From Oligoflexales bacterium (lineage in GTDB: Bacteria > Bdellovibrionota_B > Oligoflexia > Oligoflexales > Bog-1112), in contig JAGNWK010000012.1 in NCBI GenBank assembly GCA_017985985.1, positions 1-47,813 on the forward strand: DNA of 47,813 nt, given 5' to 3'. The number at the start of each line of letters is the position of its first letter. Position 1 is the first letter of the stretch. The position numbers were made by a program, and so were the translations under genes. The notes below the pieces were generated by a model. The model was not told the DNA's origin. It did no database searches and saw only the letters and a program-made list of their open reading frames with translations. Shown in pieces: positions 33,791-43,325 of this stretch.

Positions 33791-34072
33791 GATTTTGCAG
33801 ACTACAACATCGAATTATTACCAAAAAATCTCTCCTTCAAAATTGAAAACTATGAGGAATTCCTTCTATCCCATGAATTTAAAAATCCAGATTATATTTT
33901 AGGATCTGCTGACAGAAAAAAAGAGAAGAAAGATTTTTTTGATAAAGAAGCCGAAGCTGTCGGTAGATGGGATGCTGTCTATGCCAATATTTTAGCAGCA
34001 CTCCCAAACCTCTTCCTGGCTAAGGATAAACAGAAGCTAGCTATTTTAACAAAGATAAAGCGATGTGAATAA
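33790..34072 (+). pseudogene. C-terminal gene remnant cut off by an R1 element
   Basis: About 90 codons of protein-like sequence (for example YNIELLPKNLSFKIENYEEF and AVGRWDAVYANILAALPNLF) with no start of their own. Upstream, the frame runs straight into the R1 repeat. This looks like the 3' end of a gene whose 5' part was replaced by the repeat, or a new fusion frame starting at 33518. The parent family is not recognised. Its end overlaps the mgtE 3' end by 32 bases. Confidence 0.45.
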
Positions 34073-35396
34073 AAATCAAACTGCCAGTGATATCGATAAG
34101 TGTTGTGATAAAGGGGGAGGAGACAACAGCAGGATCAAGCTTGCTGCGCTTAAAAAGAAAAGGCAGCATAGACCCAATCACAACACCAAAAGATACCATC
34201 GCAATAATAGTGATGATAATGATCCATCGCACCAACGGTGCAAGATCCATCCCTAACAATCTTATGTAAGCCAGTCCCCCAAGTATACAACCCAAGGGAA
34301 CGCCTATCAGAATTTCCCGAAACAAAACCCGCCAAACATCTTTGAGATCCATCTCGTTGATAGCCAAAGCTCGGATAATCAAAGAAGCAGCCTGCGTTCC
34401 AGAATTGCCCCCTGCTGAAATAATAAGGGGACCAAAAAAAGTGAGAAATCGCCATTCTGCTAGGGTTTCTGAATATTTTCTCAAAACCTCTACCGTGACG
34501 AATCCACTGACAAAGAGCAGGCCAAGCCATCCAGATCTCTTTTTGATCATGACGTGCCATGGTGTTTGGAAATAAGACTCTTCGAGTGCGCTATGACCCC
34601 CGAATTGCTGTATATCCTCTGTCGCTTCTTCTTCGGCAACATCGAAGAGATCATCTGCTGTAACAAGTCCTAGGATTCGCTGCTCGTTATCGATGACAGG
34701 GATGTAGTGATAATCATATTTACGAAAAATCTCGACAGCAGCACTACCCTCTTCAAAGGGGTTCAGAGAGACGACGTTCTTCTTCATAAGGTCAGAGAGC
34801 CGTGTCGATGGAGGATCACACACAACCAGGGCAGCCAAACTGACCTGACCTATCAATTTATGTTGCTCATCTACAACAAAGAGCTGATTTAAGAACTCAG
34901 TAGGGACAGAATTGCTCCAGTGAATATGCTTCAGAGCCTGAGTGACGTTCATCTGCGCATGGAGAGCCAAGAAATCGGGGCTCATCAGACGACCAACAGA
35001 ATATTCTGGATAACTGAGGAGTTTTCGTGCTACTTGGCTTTCTTCTGGATCGAGAATAAGAAGGATTTTATTGCGAATTTCTACCGGTAAGTCTTCAAGC
35101 AGTTTGGTTCTATCACTCGCATCCATATCGTTCAAGAGGGAAGAGACGATAAGATCGGGGAGCTCTTCTATAAACTCAAGTTGTCTATCTAGATCAAAAT
35201 GGGAGAGCAGCTCTGCCCGTCTTTCCCTGGAGACAAGTCGGAAAAGGGCTATACATTCGCCTAGCTCCAGGTCTTCAAAAATTTCGGCAATATCTGCAGT
35301 CTCTTTATCTTTAAAAAGTCCTCTCAATGAACGAAAATCCCGGAGGTCTAGAAGAGACTTTACCGAGGAAGAGTCTAGGGATGAACTTGCGAGCAT
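34041..35396 (-). CDS. mgtE: Magnesium transporter MgtE
   Basis: 451-residue Mg2+ channel with the MgtE N-domain of short helical repeats (residues 1-130), two CBS domains (about 140-260; SVGRLMSPDFLAL, LFVVDEQHKLIGQV and YIPVIDNEQRILGLVTADDL) and five C-terminal helices (PLIISAGGNSGTQAA, GVPLGCILGG, SSPFITTLIDITGSLIF). Cytoplasmic Mg2+ closes the gate in the family. GGAGGG stands right before the ATG; the start overlaps the preceding metallopeptidase gene by 22 bases. Confidence 0.93.
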   Translation of the reverse strand: MLASSSLDSSSVKSLLDLRDFRSLRGLFKDKETADIAEIFEDLELGECIALFRLVSRERRAELLSHFDLDRQLEFIEELPDLIVSSLLNDMDASDRTKLLEDLPVEIRNKILLILDPEESQVARKLLSYPEYSVGRLMSPDFLALHAQMNVTQALKHIHWSNSVPTEFLNQLFVVDEQHKLIGQVSLAALVVCDPPSTRLSDLMKKNVVSLNPFEEGSAAVEIFRKYDYHYIPVIDNEQRILGLVTADDLFDVAEEEATEDIQQFGGHSALEESYFQTPWHVMIKKRSGWLGLLFVSGFVTVEVLRKYSETLAEWRFLTFFGPLIISAGGNSGTQAASLIIRALAINEMDLKDVWRVLFREILIGVPLGCILGGLAYIRLLGMDLAPLVRWIIIITIIAMVSFGVVIGSMLPFLFKRSKLDPAVVSSPFITTLIDITGSLIFIHIALSLLK

Positions 35397-36412
35397 AAAC
35401 CCTCCAAGGCTTTTTGAGGCTTGGATGTGCGTTCTAAGTTTTTCTTCAAATTCTCCAAGAAGAGGTTTATATGTTCACCGGAACATCTTAAAGCTTTTTC
35501 TAGCGCAGCAGAATCTGGAGTATACATTTTTGATGCCAGTACAGTCGCATTGTTCCAAGGTCCCCTACCAAGATAATCAGATGATTGAAATCGAGGTTTT
35601 TTCTGGAGCAGATGAAAGTCAAATATTTCCTTCTTTTTCTTTAAAAGTACACTTTTTTCTTCCTTTGGTAACTGGCTGTAAAACCGTTCTAAATCTTGTC
35701 TCAAATGATTGAGCCAATCAGCGAAAAGAGCTCTGTCCTGCTTTTTATTCACATGGGACTCAAGCTCTTTCAGATCTCCTGATTTTTTCAGATAAGAGAC
35801 CGTCATGACATCCGCAATAAAAGTTGCCAACTGTTCATTAAAATCGACTTCTCCCTTGGCCCAAATGGTTCTATGAACAAGTTCGTGAAAAACCGTGTCC
35901 ACCATGTTGTCCTTACGGGAAAAGATCACATTACTAAAGATAGGGTCCTCAAACCATCCTAAACTTGAAAAAGCAGAGGCCTCACCAAGATAAATATCAT
36001 AGCCCTGACCGCTAAGACTCTGAGCTTTGCTGTCCCTATCTTTCTTATTAAAATAACCTAGATAGGGGACAGTCCCCACAAAGGGAAACCACCAAGTCAC
36101 GGGTTTAAGCTCAAAAGCCTCAGAGGCTTCGACCAGGAAGGAGACAGAATCAGCTTTTTTTAGATCGATATAGTAAGCATACGCCCCATCGGAGTTGAGC
36201 CCCTGCTCTTTAGCATATTTAAGCAATTCTTTGAGAAATTTAAGACGATCAACGAGTTTAGAAGGAGAATTAGGGTCAGCAATCAAATCATCAACACGTT
36301 TGCGACTGCTATACAATTTGCCAAATTCCCAGCTCGAACGAGCGACATAGCAGGAAGTCAAAAGAAAGAAAGCTAAGAACAAACTCACTAGTTTGAAAAT
36401 TACTTTCTGCAT
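35375..36412 (-). CDS. Lipoprotein with putative aminopeptidase domain (PF10023-like)
   Basis: 345-residue lipoprotein: signal with LTSC (Cys21). The zinc site is TVFHELVHRTIW (His176, Glu177, His180), with FNEQLATFIAD (Glu193) about 15 residues on, the pattern of the predicted aminopeptidases of PF10023. Probably periplasmic, anchored to the outer or inner membrane. The family has no established substrate. Its 3' end overlaps mgtE by 22 bases, so both are likely co-transcribed. Confidence 0.8.
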   Translation of the reverse strand: MQKVIFKLVSLFLAFFLLTSCYVARSSWEFGKLYSSRKRVDDLIADPNSPSKLVDRLKFLKELLKYAKEQGLNSDGAYAYYIDLKKADSVSFLVEASEAFELKPVTWWFPFVGTVPYLGYFNKKDRDSKAQSLSGQGYDIYLGEASAFSSLGWFEDPIFSNVIFSRKDNMVDTVFHELVHRTIWAKGEVDFNEQLATFIADVMTVSYLKKSGDLKELESHVNKKQDRALFADWLNHLRQDLERFYSQLPKEEKSVLLKKKKEIFDFHLLQKKPRFQSSDYLGRGPWNNATVLASKMYTPDSAALEKALRCSGEHINLFLENLKKNLERTSKPQKALEGLCSQVHP

Positions 36413-36501
36413 ATAACTCGATATGTCTAGAGTTTAGAATCTTTTGAGATCACCTGACTGCCAATGTCGTTTAAGGGAAAACCCTTACTTATCAGTTCTA
36501 G

Positions 36502-36611
36502 CCTTTACACGGAGATTGCTTCGCTTCGCTCGCAATGACGAGGCCTGCCATGAATATTTAGACAGGTTGACTCGCAATGACGAGGCCTGCCATGAATATT
36601 TAGACAGGTTA
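36502..36611. repeat. R1 palindromic element, copy 4 (half element, duplicated)
   Basis: Only the right half is present: the CTCGCAATGACG arm at 36529-36540 and the segment ending in TTTAGACAGGTT, repeated with a 42-base period (second copy from 36571). It occupies the middle of the 239-base gap between ileS and the metallopeptidase gene; no gene is seen there. Confidence 0.8.
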
Positions 36612-36651
36612 GCGCAGGGTGATGGAACTTTAGCTGGTCAGGAGAACGTGA

Positions 36652-39600
36652 CTAGAGTTTCACCAACTCAAGGGCAATCCTACCTGTCATATCGTCCACT
36701 TCGTAATCCTCTTGATAGGTAAAAGAGCACCCCTGAGATAAAGGTTTAAGAAGGAGGGTTCGAGCTAGGGTTTCCGAGCAGATGTACTTCTTATACGACT
36801 CAAGCTCCAGAAGAAGAGAGTCAGGGCCAAGAATCTCCAATTGGATACGGTCTGAAACATCCAAAGCACTCTCTTTTCTAAGGTTTTGAATGCGATTGAC
36901 AAGTTCCCTTGCTCTTCCTTCAGCAAGTAGCTCTGGAGTCAAACTGGTATCTAACAAAATAGTCAGACCTTTTTCTGTAGAAACGAGACGTTCATCGAGT
37001 GGAACTCTTTCTAGGAGAAGATCTGCCTTCTCAAGATATTCCCCTGCTACTTCGGCCTTTTCCCCTCTGCTCCAGGCAGAGATCATAGCCGCGACTTTAT
37101 CTAAAGAGGCTGACATATCATGAAGGGCCGCCTTCACTTCTGGCAGCTTTTTACCTAATTTTTTCCCTAAAACTTGCAAATTAGGCTTCAAAATGATGCG
37201 GATATGCTTAGACTCGTCTGTTGTGAAGTAGATATGTTTTACATTCAGCTCATTTTTAAGCAGCAGTTCATACTTTTCAATGACAGCTCTATCTTTTTCA
37301 TAAGCTGTGATGACCAGCATGGAGGCTAGAACCTGACGGACCTTTAGCTTGTGTTTTTGGCGTAGGAATCTTCCTTGATTGACCACCTGCCTCAAGAGTT
37401 CCATTTCCTCTTCCAATCGCTCATTTCTCATCGATGGATTCTGTTTGGGGAAGTCGCAAAGATGAACCGACAGTTCGTCTCCTCCCAGTCCTTCACAAAG
37501 ATTTTGATAAAGTCTGTCTGAAACAAAAGGAGCGAAAGCAGAGAATAGCTTGCTGAACTCAACAAGAACAAAGTATAGCGTCTCAAAGGCTGCTTGTTGA
37601 TCCACACTTAGACTTTTTTCTTCGACAGTAGTTGCTTCCTCTATGGTAGCCTCTGCAGTCCCCCAGAACCTCTTACGACTCAGTCTGATATACCAGTTGG
37701 TGAGATCCTCTATAAAATCAACGATAGAAGGGACCACCAAATAGAGTTTATAAGCCTCCATGTGCTGAATCACATTTGACTTGAGACATTCGAGGCGCGA
37801 CAAAAGCCAAGCATCAAGTTCGTGATGAACCTTCGGAGCATGACCTTGCAGAAAGGAAGGAGAGGGTTTCCACTGATCCGCGACTGCATAGGTGATTAGG
37901 AAACTCTGGGCATTCCATAGAGGCAGCAAGACAAGCCGAGAGATGTCCTTCACCCCTTGGTCGGAGAACATCAGATCTTCAGCTCGCAACAAAGCAGAGT
38001 TCAAGAGGTAGAGCCTCACACTATCGGCACCGTATTTTTCTAACAGTTCTTCAGGAGGGGTGTAATTTCTATGCCGCTTCGACATTTTTTTGCCAGCTTC
38101 ATCGAGAATAACTCCATTGACGATCACATTTTGAAAGGCTGGTTTATCAAACAAAGCTGAGGCCAGAACATGAAGAGTGTAGAACCATCCTCTCGTCTGA
38201 TCGAGACCTTCTGCAATAAAATGTGCAGGAAAACCCTCTTTAAACCGGTCTGCGTTTTCAAAAGGATAATGCATCTGAGCATAAGGCATGGATCCCGACT
38301 CAAACCAGCAGTCGAAAACAAGATCGACAAGCTTCATCTGAGTAGGACTCGACGTACAGTGGGGACACTGCAGCTTGATGTCTTGCAAATAATGGCTATG
38401 AAGATCGTGAATTTTTGTCTTCGATAAGTTTTCCAACTCTTGGATAGAACCCATCACTCGCAAGTGAGAACTATCGACTTCACAGACCCAGACAGGAAGG
38501 GGCGTTCCCCAAAATCGATTTCGACTTATAGACCAGTCTCTAGCCTGAGCTAGCCATGATCCCATTCGACCATCTTTTATATGATGGGGAACCCAATTGA
38601 TCTCCGCATTGTTTTTGATCAATTTATCGACAAATTTTTCGACAGACACGTACCAGGAAGGAACCGCCTTATACATCAGAGGCGTGTCTGTTCTTTCGTC
38701 AAAGGGATAACTATGCATGATCGTTTCGTGGCGAATCAATAGACCCTTGGCCTTCAAGTCTCGACAGATAGGCTTGTCTGCATCTTTGAAGTAAAGTCCG
38801 GCATAATCTGGTACCAATTTAGTAAAACAACCCGTTTCATCGATAGGATCAACGGGAGTAATGCCCTGCTCACGGCAAGTGAAGAAATCGTCTTCGCCAA
38901 ACGCAGGGGCTTGATGAACAATACCTGTCCCTTCACTCGTTGCCACAAAACCAGCTTGTAGCACTCGGAATGCATTTTCATTTGCAAAATAGGGAAAAAG
39001 AGGCTCGTAATATAGACCTATCAGATCCTGAGCGCTTAGATCTGAAAGAATTGTATACCGAGGGCCTTCCTTTGGGTCTTGGGCCTTTTCGTAGAAGGGT
39101 TCTACTCTTTCTTTAGCGAGAATCCAAACTTCCCCGCTATTGTGGTCTTTCACCCTCACATAAGTAATATCGGGACCGACAGCTAGAGCAAGGTTAGCAG
39201 GAAGAGTCCAAGGAGTAGTCGTCCAACAGATGAGACTCTCATCCCTCCCTTTCAGCTTAAACTTGATAAAGACGGAAGGATCTTGCACCATCTTATAGTT
39301 CTGATTCGCTTCAAAATTAGAAACCACTGACGTCGTTCGAGGTGAATAAGGAACAACTTTCAAACCCTGGTAAATCAGACCCTTTTTATAAAGGGTGCTA
39401 AATACCCACCAGACCGATTCCATATATTCTTTGTCCATCGTCCGGTACTGTCTGTCCCAGTCAACCCAACGTCCAAGTCGCGTTATCACTTTCTGCCACT
39501 CTGCCGCATAGTGGAGGACAGAGTCGCGGCAAGTTTCATTGAACTTAGCTACACCCATCTTCAGAATATCAGGCCTGCCCTTGAGCTTATCTCTCTTTTC

Positions 39601-39885
39601 AATTTCAAATTCGACAGGCAATCCATGACAGTCCCACCCAAATCGACGGTCAACTTTAAAACCCTTCATAATCCAATAACGCGTGACGGTATCTTTGATC
39701 GAGTTTGCTAAAAGATGACCGTAGTGGGGGAGTCCATTTGCAAAAGGAGGACCATCATAGAAAACGAACTCTTTCGCGTCGGCCCTCTTCTCATTTTGTT
39801 TTTGAAAGATAGACTCTTGTTTCCATTTATCTAAAACTTCTAGTTCCATCTCTGAGAAAAGAATATTCAGGTTCACTTTTTCCAT
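36652..39885 (-). CDS. ileS: Isoleucyl-tRNA synthetase (long, eukaryote-like type)
   Basis: 1077-residue class I synthetase. HIGH motif HYGH at residues 54-57, WDCHGLPVE and later KMSKR near residue 600 (KKMSKRHRNYTPPE). The length and the sequence around these motifs fit the second IleS type, shared by eukaryotes and some bacteria and often tolerant of mupirocin in that family; tolerance here is only inferred. An editing (CP1) domain lies between the motifs. It follows glpD by 12 bases. Confidence 0.94.
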   Translation of the reverse strand: MEKVNLNILFSEMELEVLDKWKQESIFQKQNEKRADAKEFVFYDGPPFANGLPHYGHLLANSIKDTVTRYWIMKGFKVDRRFGWDCHGLPVEFEIEKRDKLKGRPDILKMGVAKFNETCRDSVLHYAAEWQKVITRLGRWVDWDRQYRTMDKEYMESVWWVFSTLYKKGLIYQGLKVVPYSPRTTSVVSNFEANQNYKMVQDPSVFIKFKLKGRDESLICWTTTPWTLPANLALAVGPDITYVRVKDHNSGEVWILAKERVEPFYEKAQDPKEGPRYTILSDLSAQDLIGLYYEPLFPYFANENAFRVLQAGFVATSEGTGIVHQAPAFGEDDFFTCREQGITPVDPIDETGCFTKLVPDYAGLYFKDADKPICRDLKAKGLLIRHETIMHSYPFDERTDTPLMYKAVPSWYVSVEKFVDKLIKNNAEINWVPHHIKDGRMGSWLAQARDWSISRNRFWGTPLPVWVCEVDSSHLRVMGSIQELENLSKTKIHDLHSHYLQDIKLQCPHCTSSPTQMKLVDLVFDCWFESGSMPYAQMHYPFENADRFKEGFPAHFIAEGLDQTRGWFYTLHVLASALFDKPAFQNVIVNGVILDEAGKKMSKRHRNYTPPEELLEKYGADSVRLYLLNSALLRAEDLMFSDQGVKDISRLVLLPLWNAQSFLITYAVADQWKPSPSFLQGHAPKVHHELDAWLLSRLECLKSNVIQHMEAYKLYLVVPSIVDFIEDLTNWYIRLSRKRFWGTAEATIEEATTVEEKSLSVDQQAAFETLYFVLVEFSKLFSAFAPFVSDRLYQNLCEGLGGDELSVHLCDFPKQNPSMRNERLEEEMELLRQVVNQGRFLRQKHKLKVRQVLASMLVITAYEKDRAVIEKYELLLKNELNVKHIYFTTDESKHIRIILKPNLQVLGKKLGKKLPEVKAALHDMSASLDKVAAMISAWSRGEKAEVAGEYLEKADLLLERVPLDERLVSTEKGLTILLDTSLTPELLAEGRARELVNRIQNLRKESALDVSDRIQLEILGPDSLLLELESYKKYICSETLARTLLLKPLSQGCSFTYQEDYEVDDMTGRIALELVKL

Positions 39886-39897
39886 AATTAACTCTTC

Positions 39898-41175
39898 TTA
39901 CAAAAATCTTTGAATAACAGAGGGAGGGGGCAGGGGATCTTCATCCGACTGAATCCATGATTCTATTTTATGGGTGCTACTTTGATAAAAATCTCCACAG
40001 TATTGAGCAAGGTGATCACCAATTTTTTCCGCTAGGGCTCTATAACTAGTGAGCTTTCCCCCATAGACGGTGATCATCACCCCACGCTTCGTCTCTTCAA
40101 ACCCGTTCGCAAAATTTTCCCCAAGAACAGTCTCTCTTGAAGTCGCCGTCAAACTTTTTCGCTTTTCAACAGCTAGCCATCTTAGCCCTGAAAAAGCAGA
40201 TAACACATCGCTCCTTTGCAAAGATAGGTTTTTTTTCAAAGCTCCTCCGCAGACCTTGAGAAGATAGTCCACCTCGTTTTCTTCGACCTTTAAAGCATCA
40301 GGATGCCCATCATAACGAGACTCGGTTGTCCCCACCAGCGTATAGCCCTGCCAGGGGAGAACAAAGACCATACGCTTATCTTCTTTCGCTCTCAAAAATA
40401 GACCTGCTGTGAGCCCAAGATCCTTCAGGATGATGTGAGTCCCTTTATTGGAGACCCCTTTATAGGGAGGCTCTAAACCACTCTTTTCTATGAAAAGATT
40501 CGACCAGGGGCCAAGACAGTTGATAACATAGGGCGTACGTATAATCCTCTCACCATCTTCGGTCCTCACCGTAACAGACCAGCCGACCTCTTGATCGGAT
40601 TCCAGTTTTATAGCTTCGCAATGCTCTGCAATCTGTCCACCCATCTTCAAGGCCGATTTTGCAACTCGACGAACGAGAGCAAGATCATCGGTCTGCGCAT
40701 CCCAAAAAGAAAGGGCTCCTCGAAACATGATGGAGTCAAGACAGGGTACTTTTTCTGCCAACTCTGCTTTAGGGATGGTTCTGTGGGTATGAATCTTGTG
40801 CCGTCCCGCAATGAAGTCATAGAGACTCAATCCAACCCTTACTTTAGAGGGAAAAAATGGACCAGAACCCTTGGCAAGTGGGATAAGAATTTCAAGGGGG
40901 AAAACAATATCTGGGGCTATATCAAGTAAGAAGCCTCTTTCATTCAAAGACTGAGAAACCATCCCCACTTGACTGATTCTTTGAAGGTAGCGGAGACCCC
41001 CATGAATAAGCTTTGTAGAGCGAGAACTCGTACCACTTCCGAGGGCCGATCTCTCCAACAGAAGGACATCCTTCCACCCCCGACAAGCGAGGTCGTGTAA
41101 AACCCCAACGCCATGGATTCCTCCCCCAAGAATTAAAGCCTCAACTTTCTTGGGACGCATGTCCGGAAGAGCCAT
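39898..41175 (-). CDS. glpD: Glycerol-3-phosphate dehydrogenase (FAD), short form
   Basis: FAD-dependent oxidation of glycerol-3-phosphate, feeding electrons to quinone. The dinucleotide motif is LILGGGIHGVGVLHDL, followed by the family blocks TSSRSTKLIHGGLRYLQ, INCLGPWSN and TVYGGKLTSYRALAEK. At 425 residues it lacks most of the C-terminal helical domain of E. coli GlpD (501). No glycerol kinase is next to it; ileS follows closely, so the two are likely on one transcript. Confidence 0.88.
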   Translation of the reverse strand: MALPDMRPKKVEALILGGGIHGVGVLHDLACRGWKDVLLLERSALGSGTSSRSTKLIHGGLRYLQRISQVGMVSQSLNERGFLLDIAPDIVFPLEILIPLAKGSGPFFPSKVRVGLSLYDFIAGRHKIHTHRTIPKAELAEKVPCLDSIMFRGALSFWDAQTDDLALVRRVAKSALKMGGQIAEHCEAIKLESDQEVGWSVTVRTEDGERIIRTPYVINCLGPWSNLFIEKSGLEPPYKGVSNKGTHIILKDLGLTAGLFLRAKEDKRMVFVLPWQGYTLVGTTESRYDGHPDALKVEENEVDYLLKVCGGALKKNLSLQRSDVLSAFSGLRWLAVEKRKSLTATSRETVLGENFANGFEETKRGVMITVYGGKLTSYRALAEKIGDHLAQYCGDFYQSSTHKIESWIQSDEDPLPPPSVIQRFL

Positions 41176-41228
41176 AGCCTCACCCTCCTATGTAGTTTTC
41201 TGTGTCACTTTCAGACTTATTATCTGAT

Positions 41229-41765
41229 CTATGCAGACAATTTTAATCGAAGTTTGTGGAGAGTCAAAGCAACGCTAGCCCCAAGAAGAAACCCAGCAGC
41301 AAGATCGAGTGGATAGTGCACCCCCAAAACCAAGCGAGAGTACGACACTAAAAAGACTAATAGAAATACAGACCAAAAAATTCGCCGCCAATAGAGACTC
41401 AAAGCGACCGCGCAAGCTACACCATTAGCAGCATGATTGGAAGGAAAGCCATAATCCCCTCCGCAAAACTCTGGAACCAGTCTCACATCCTGAAGCTGCA
41501 AACAAGGCCTCGGCCTTTGAATCAGAGGCTTAAAAACGCGAAAAGCAAGAAGATCGGCAACAGCCACATTAAGACCCAGCCAGAGAAGCAGTTTGAGCCA
41601 ATTTTTCTTTTTAAAATGAACAAGAAAAGGAAGCGCTAACAGCAGAGCTACGAGCCAAACACTCGTACTGCTTAGCAGGAGCATCAGAGGATCAAGAACA
41701 GGCCAAGCGAGTTGCTTATTCACAATTCTAAAAAGAGCAGTGTCCCATCCCAGAATTGTGTCCAT
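41229..41765 (-). CDS. PAP2-family membrane phosphatase
   Basis: 178-residue membrane phosphatase with the three-part PAP2 signature: KPLIQRPRP, PSNHA, and SRLVLGVHYPLD. About five helices. Such enzymes recycle undecaprenyl diphosphate or dephosphorylate lipids such as lipid A; substrate not resolved. It follows dnaB after three bases, so it is part of the replication/ribosomal transcript. Confidence 0.85.
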   Translation of the reverse strand: MDTILGWDTALFRIVNKQLAWPVLDPLMLLLSSTSVWLVALLLALPFLVHFKKKNWLKLLLWLGLNVAVADLLAFRVFKPLIQRPRPCLQLQDVRLVPEFCGGDYGFPSNHAANGVACAVALSLYWRRIFWSVFLLVFLVSYSRLVLGVHYPLDLAAGFLLGASVALTLHKLRLKLSA

Positions 41766-41768
41766 AGT

Positions 41769-43127
41769 TTAATCTTTCATCAAATTGTGGAAAGAGACAA
41801 AATTGGGGAGCCAAGCAAGGGACACCGTACCAGTCTGTCCATGCCTATTTTTAGCGATGATCACTTCTGACTTCCCTGCATGCTCAGAACTAGGATTATA
41901 ATAATCATCGCGATAGATAAACATGATGAGATCGGCATCCTGTTCCATCGACCCGGATTCCCGAAGATCACTCATCCTAGGCCTTTTGTCGGGTCTAGCA
42001 TCAGGTCCCCGATTGAGCTGAGCAAGAGCAATCACCGGGACGGAAAGCTCCTTAGCCAACGCTTTGAGACCGACGGAAATTTCCCCAATCTCACGTTCTC
42101 GACCTTGTTTCTGAGCATTCTGACTACCTGTCATAAGCTGGAGGTAATCGATGATAATGAGGTCCAGTCCCTTCTCTCTTTTGTAACGTCGGCAACGGGC
42201 TCTTAACTCAGAAAGAGATATCCCGGGTGTCTCGTCTATGGCCATCCTCACCCCAAGTTTATTGAGTGATCGCGCTGCATGCATGAGACGATCTTGTTCA
42301 TCCTCAGCAAGATCCCCCTTTCGCAAACGCATGGAATCGATCCGTCCCTCTGCCGAGAGCAGACGCTCAACCAGCTGCTCCTTAGACATTTCCAAGGTAA
42401 ACATAGCTACTTTCATGTCTTCTGAATAATGCAAGGGGTTGAGGGCCCAGTTGAGGCCTAAGGCTGTTTTTCCCATACCAGGCCTAGCCGCCAGGATAAT
42501 AAGATCACTTTTCTGCCAACCACCGGTGAATTTATCCAAGTCGGTAAAACCGGAACTCACCCCACTCAGTCGTCCATCTGAATTGATTCTTTTTTCGAGC
42601 TCTTCAAGGGTCGGAATCAAGACATCTCGAGCGCTCACCAGACCCTTGCCAGAGTCCTGGTCTTGATTGATCTCAGCAAATTCCTTCTCAATCGTTTCGA
42701 GAAAGTCTTTAATCTCTCCCTGCGCGGACATAGCCCTCTGACCGGTGTCCTGGCAAGTTTTGATAATTTTTCTTAAAAAGAACTTTTCTTTGATGATAAA
42801 GGCGTAGTGTTCAATGTTTTCAGAAACAGGGCAGGTTTCGATCAGCTCTATAAAATAGGTAAATCGCGGAGTAGCTGAGCCAAGGTTCTTTTTGCTCAGA
42901 ACCTCTAGGACCGTCAGAACGTCTATAGGCTTTGAGATCGCATCAAGCTCCGAAATACCTTCAAAGATGGCACGATGAGAATCAAGAAAAAAATGGTCTT
43001 TTTTTAGACGAACTTTATCGAGGACTCGATGGAACTGAGCTGGATGCCGTAAGATAGCACCTAACACCGCTCTTTCGGCTTCTGCTGAGTGAGGTGCAAC
43101 TTGTTCCACCGTTTCATTTGTCTTCAT
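41769..43127 (-). CDS. dnaB: Replicative DNA helicase
   Basis: 452-residue hexameric helicase. The N-terminal helical domain starts with APHSAEAERAVLGAILRHP; the RecA-like C-domain has Walker A RPGMGKT (215-221), FTLEMSKEQLVERLL, LIIIDYLQLM and LRESGSMEQDADLI. It moves the replication fork on the lagging-strand template. It stands downstream of rplI with a 198-base gap that contains only a GC-rich inverted repeat (43196-43202/43216-43222) and no gene. Confidence 0.95.
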   Translation of the reverse strand: MKTNETVEQVAPHSAEAERAVLGAILRHPAQFHRVLDKVRLKKDHFFLDSHRAIFEGISELDAISKPIDVLTVLEVLSKKNLGSATPRFTYFIELIETCPVSENIEHYAFIIKEKFFLRKIIKTCQDTGQRAMSAQGEIKDFLETIEKEFAEINQDQDSGKGLVSARDVLIPTLEELEKRINSDGRLSGVSSGFTDLDKFTGGWQKSDLIILAARPGMGKTALGLNWALNPLHYSEDMKVAMFTLEMSKEQLVERLLSAEGRIDSMRLRKGDLAEDEQDRLMHAARSLNKLGVRMAIDETPGISLSELRARCRRYKREKGLDLIIIDYLQLMTGSQNAQKQGREREIGEISVGLKALAKELSVPVIALAQLNRGPDARPDKRPRMSDLRESGSMEQDADLIMFIYRDDYYNPSSEHAGKSEVIIAKNRHGQTGTVSLAWLPNFVSFHNLMKD

Positions 43128-43325
43128 GGTTCTTGTCTAGGATACGATCGAATAGAGAAGCTCCCTGATTCGAGCATAAAGAAACGAAACGAGCAGGGCA
43201 GGCGCAAATGATCCACCTGCCCAGCACTTGATACTAGGAATCTGGCCCTGAAAGACCCAGCCAAGCGTGGATCACCATTCAACTGTACGTTGATGAGGTG
43301 TCCCAACGAAGAAAGATCGATCAGC

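Noticed and set aside
36444..36722. 92-codon plus-strand frame over R1 copy 4
   Set aside because: Composed of translated repeat and the antisense of the ileS end.
43128..43325. Remnant of rpsR or another small gene between dnaB and rplI
   Set aside because: No frame resembling bS18 was seen; only a GC-rich 7-bp inverted repeat without a T-run.
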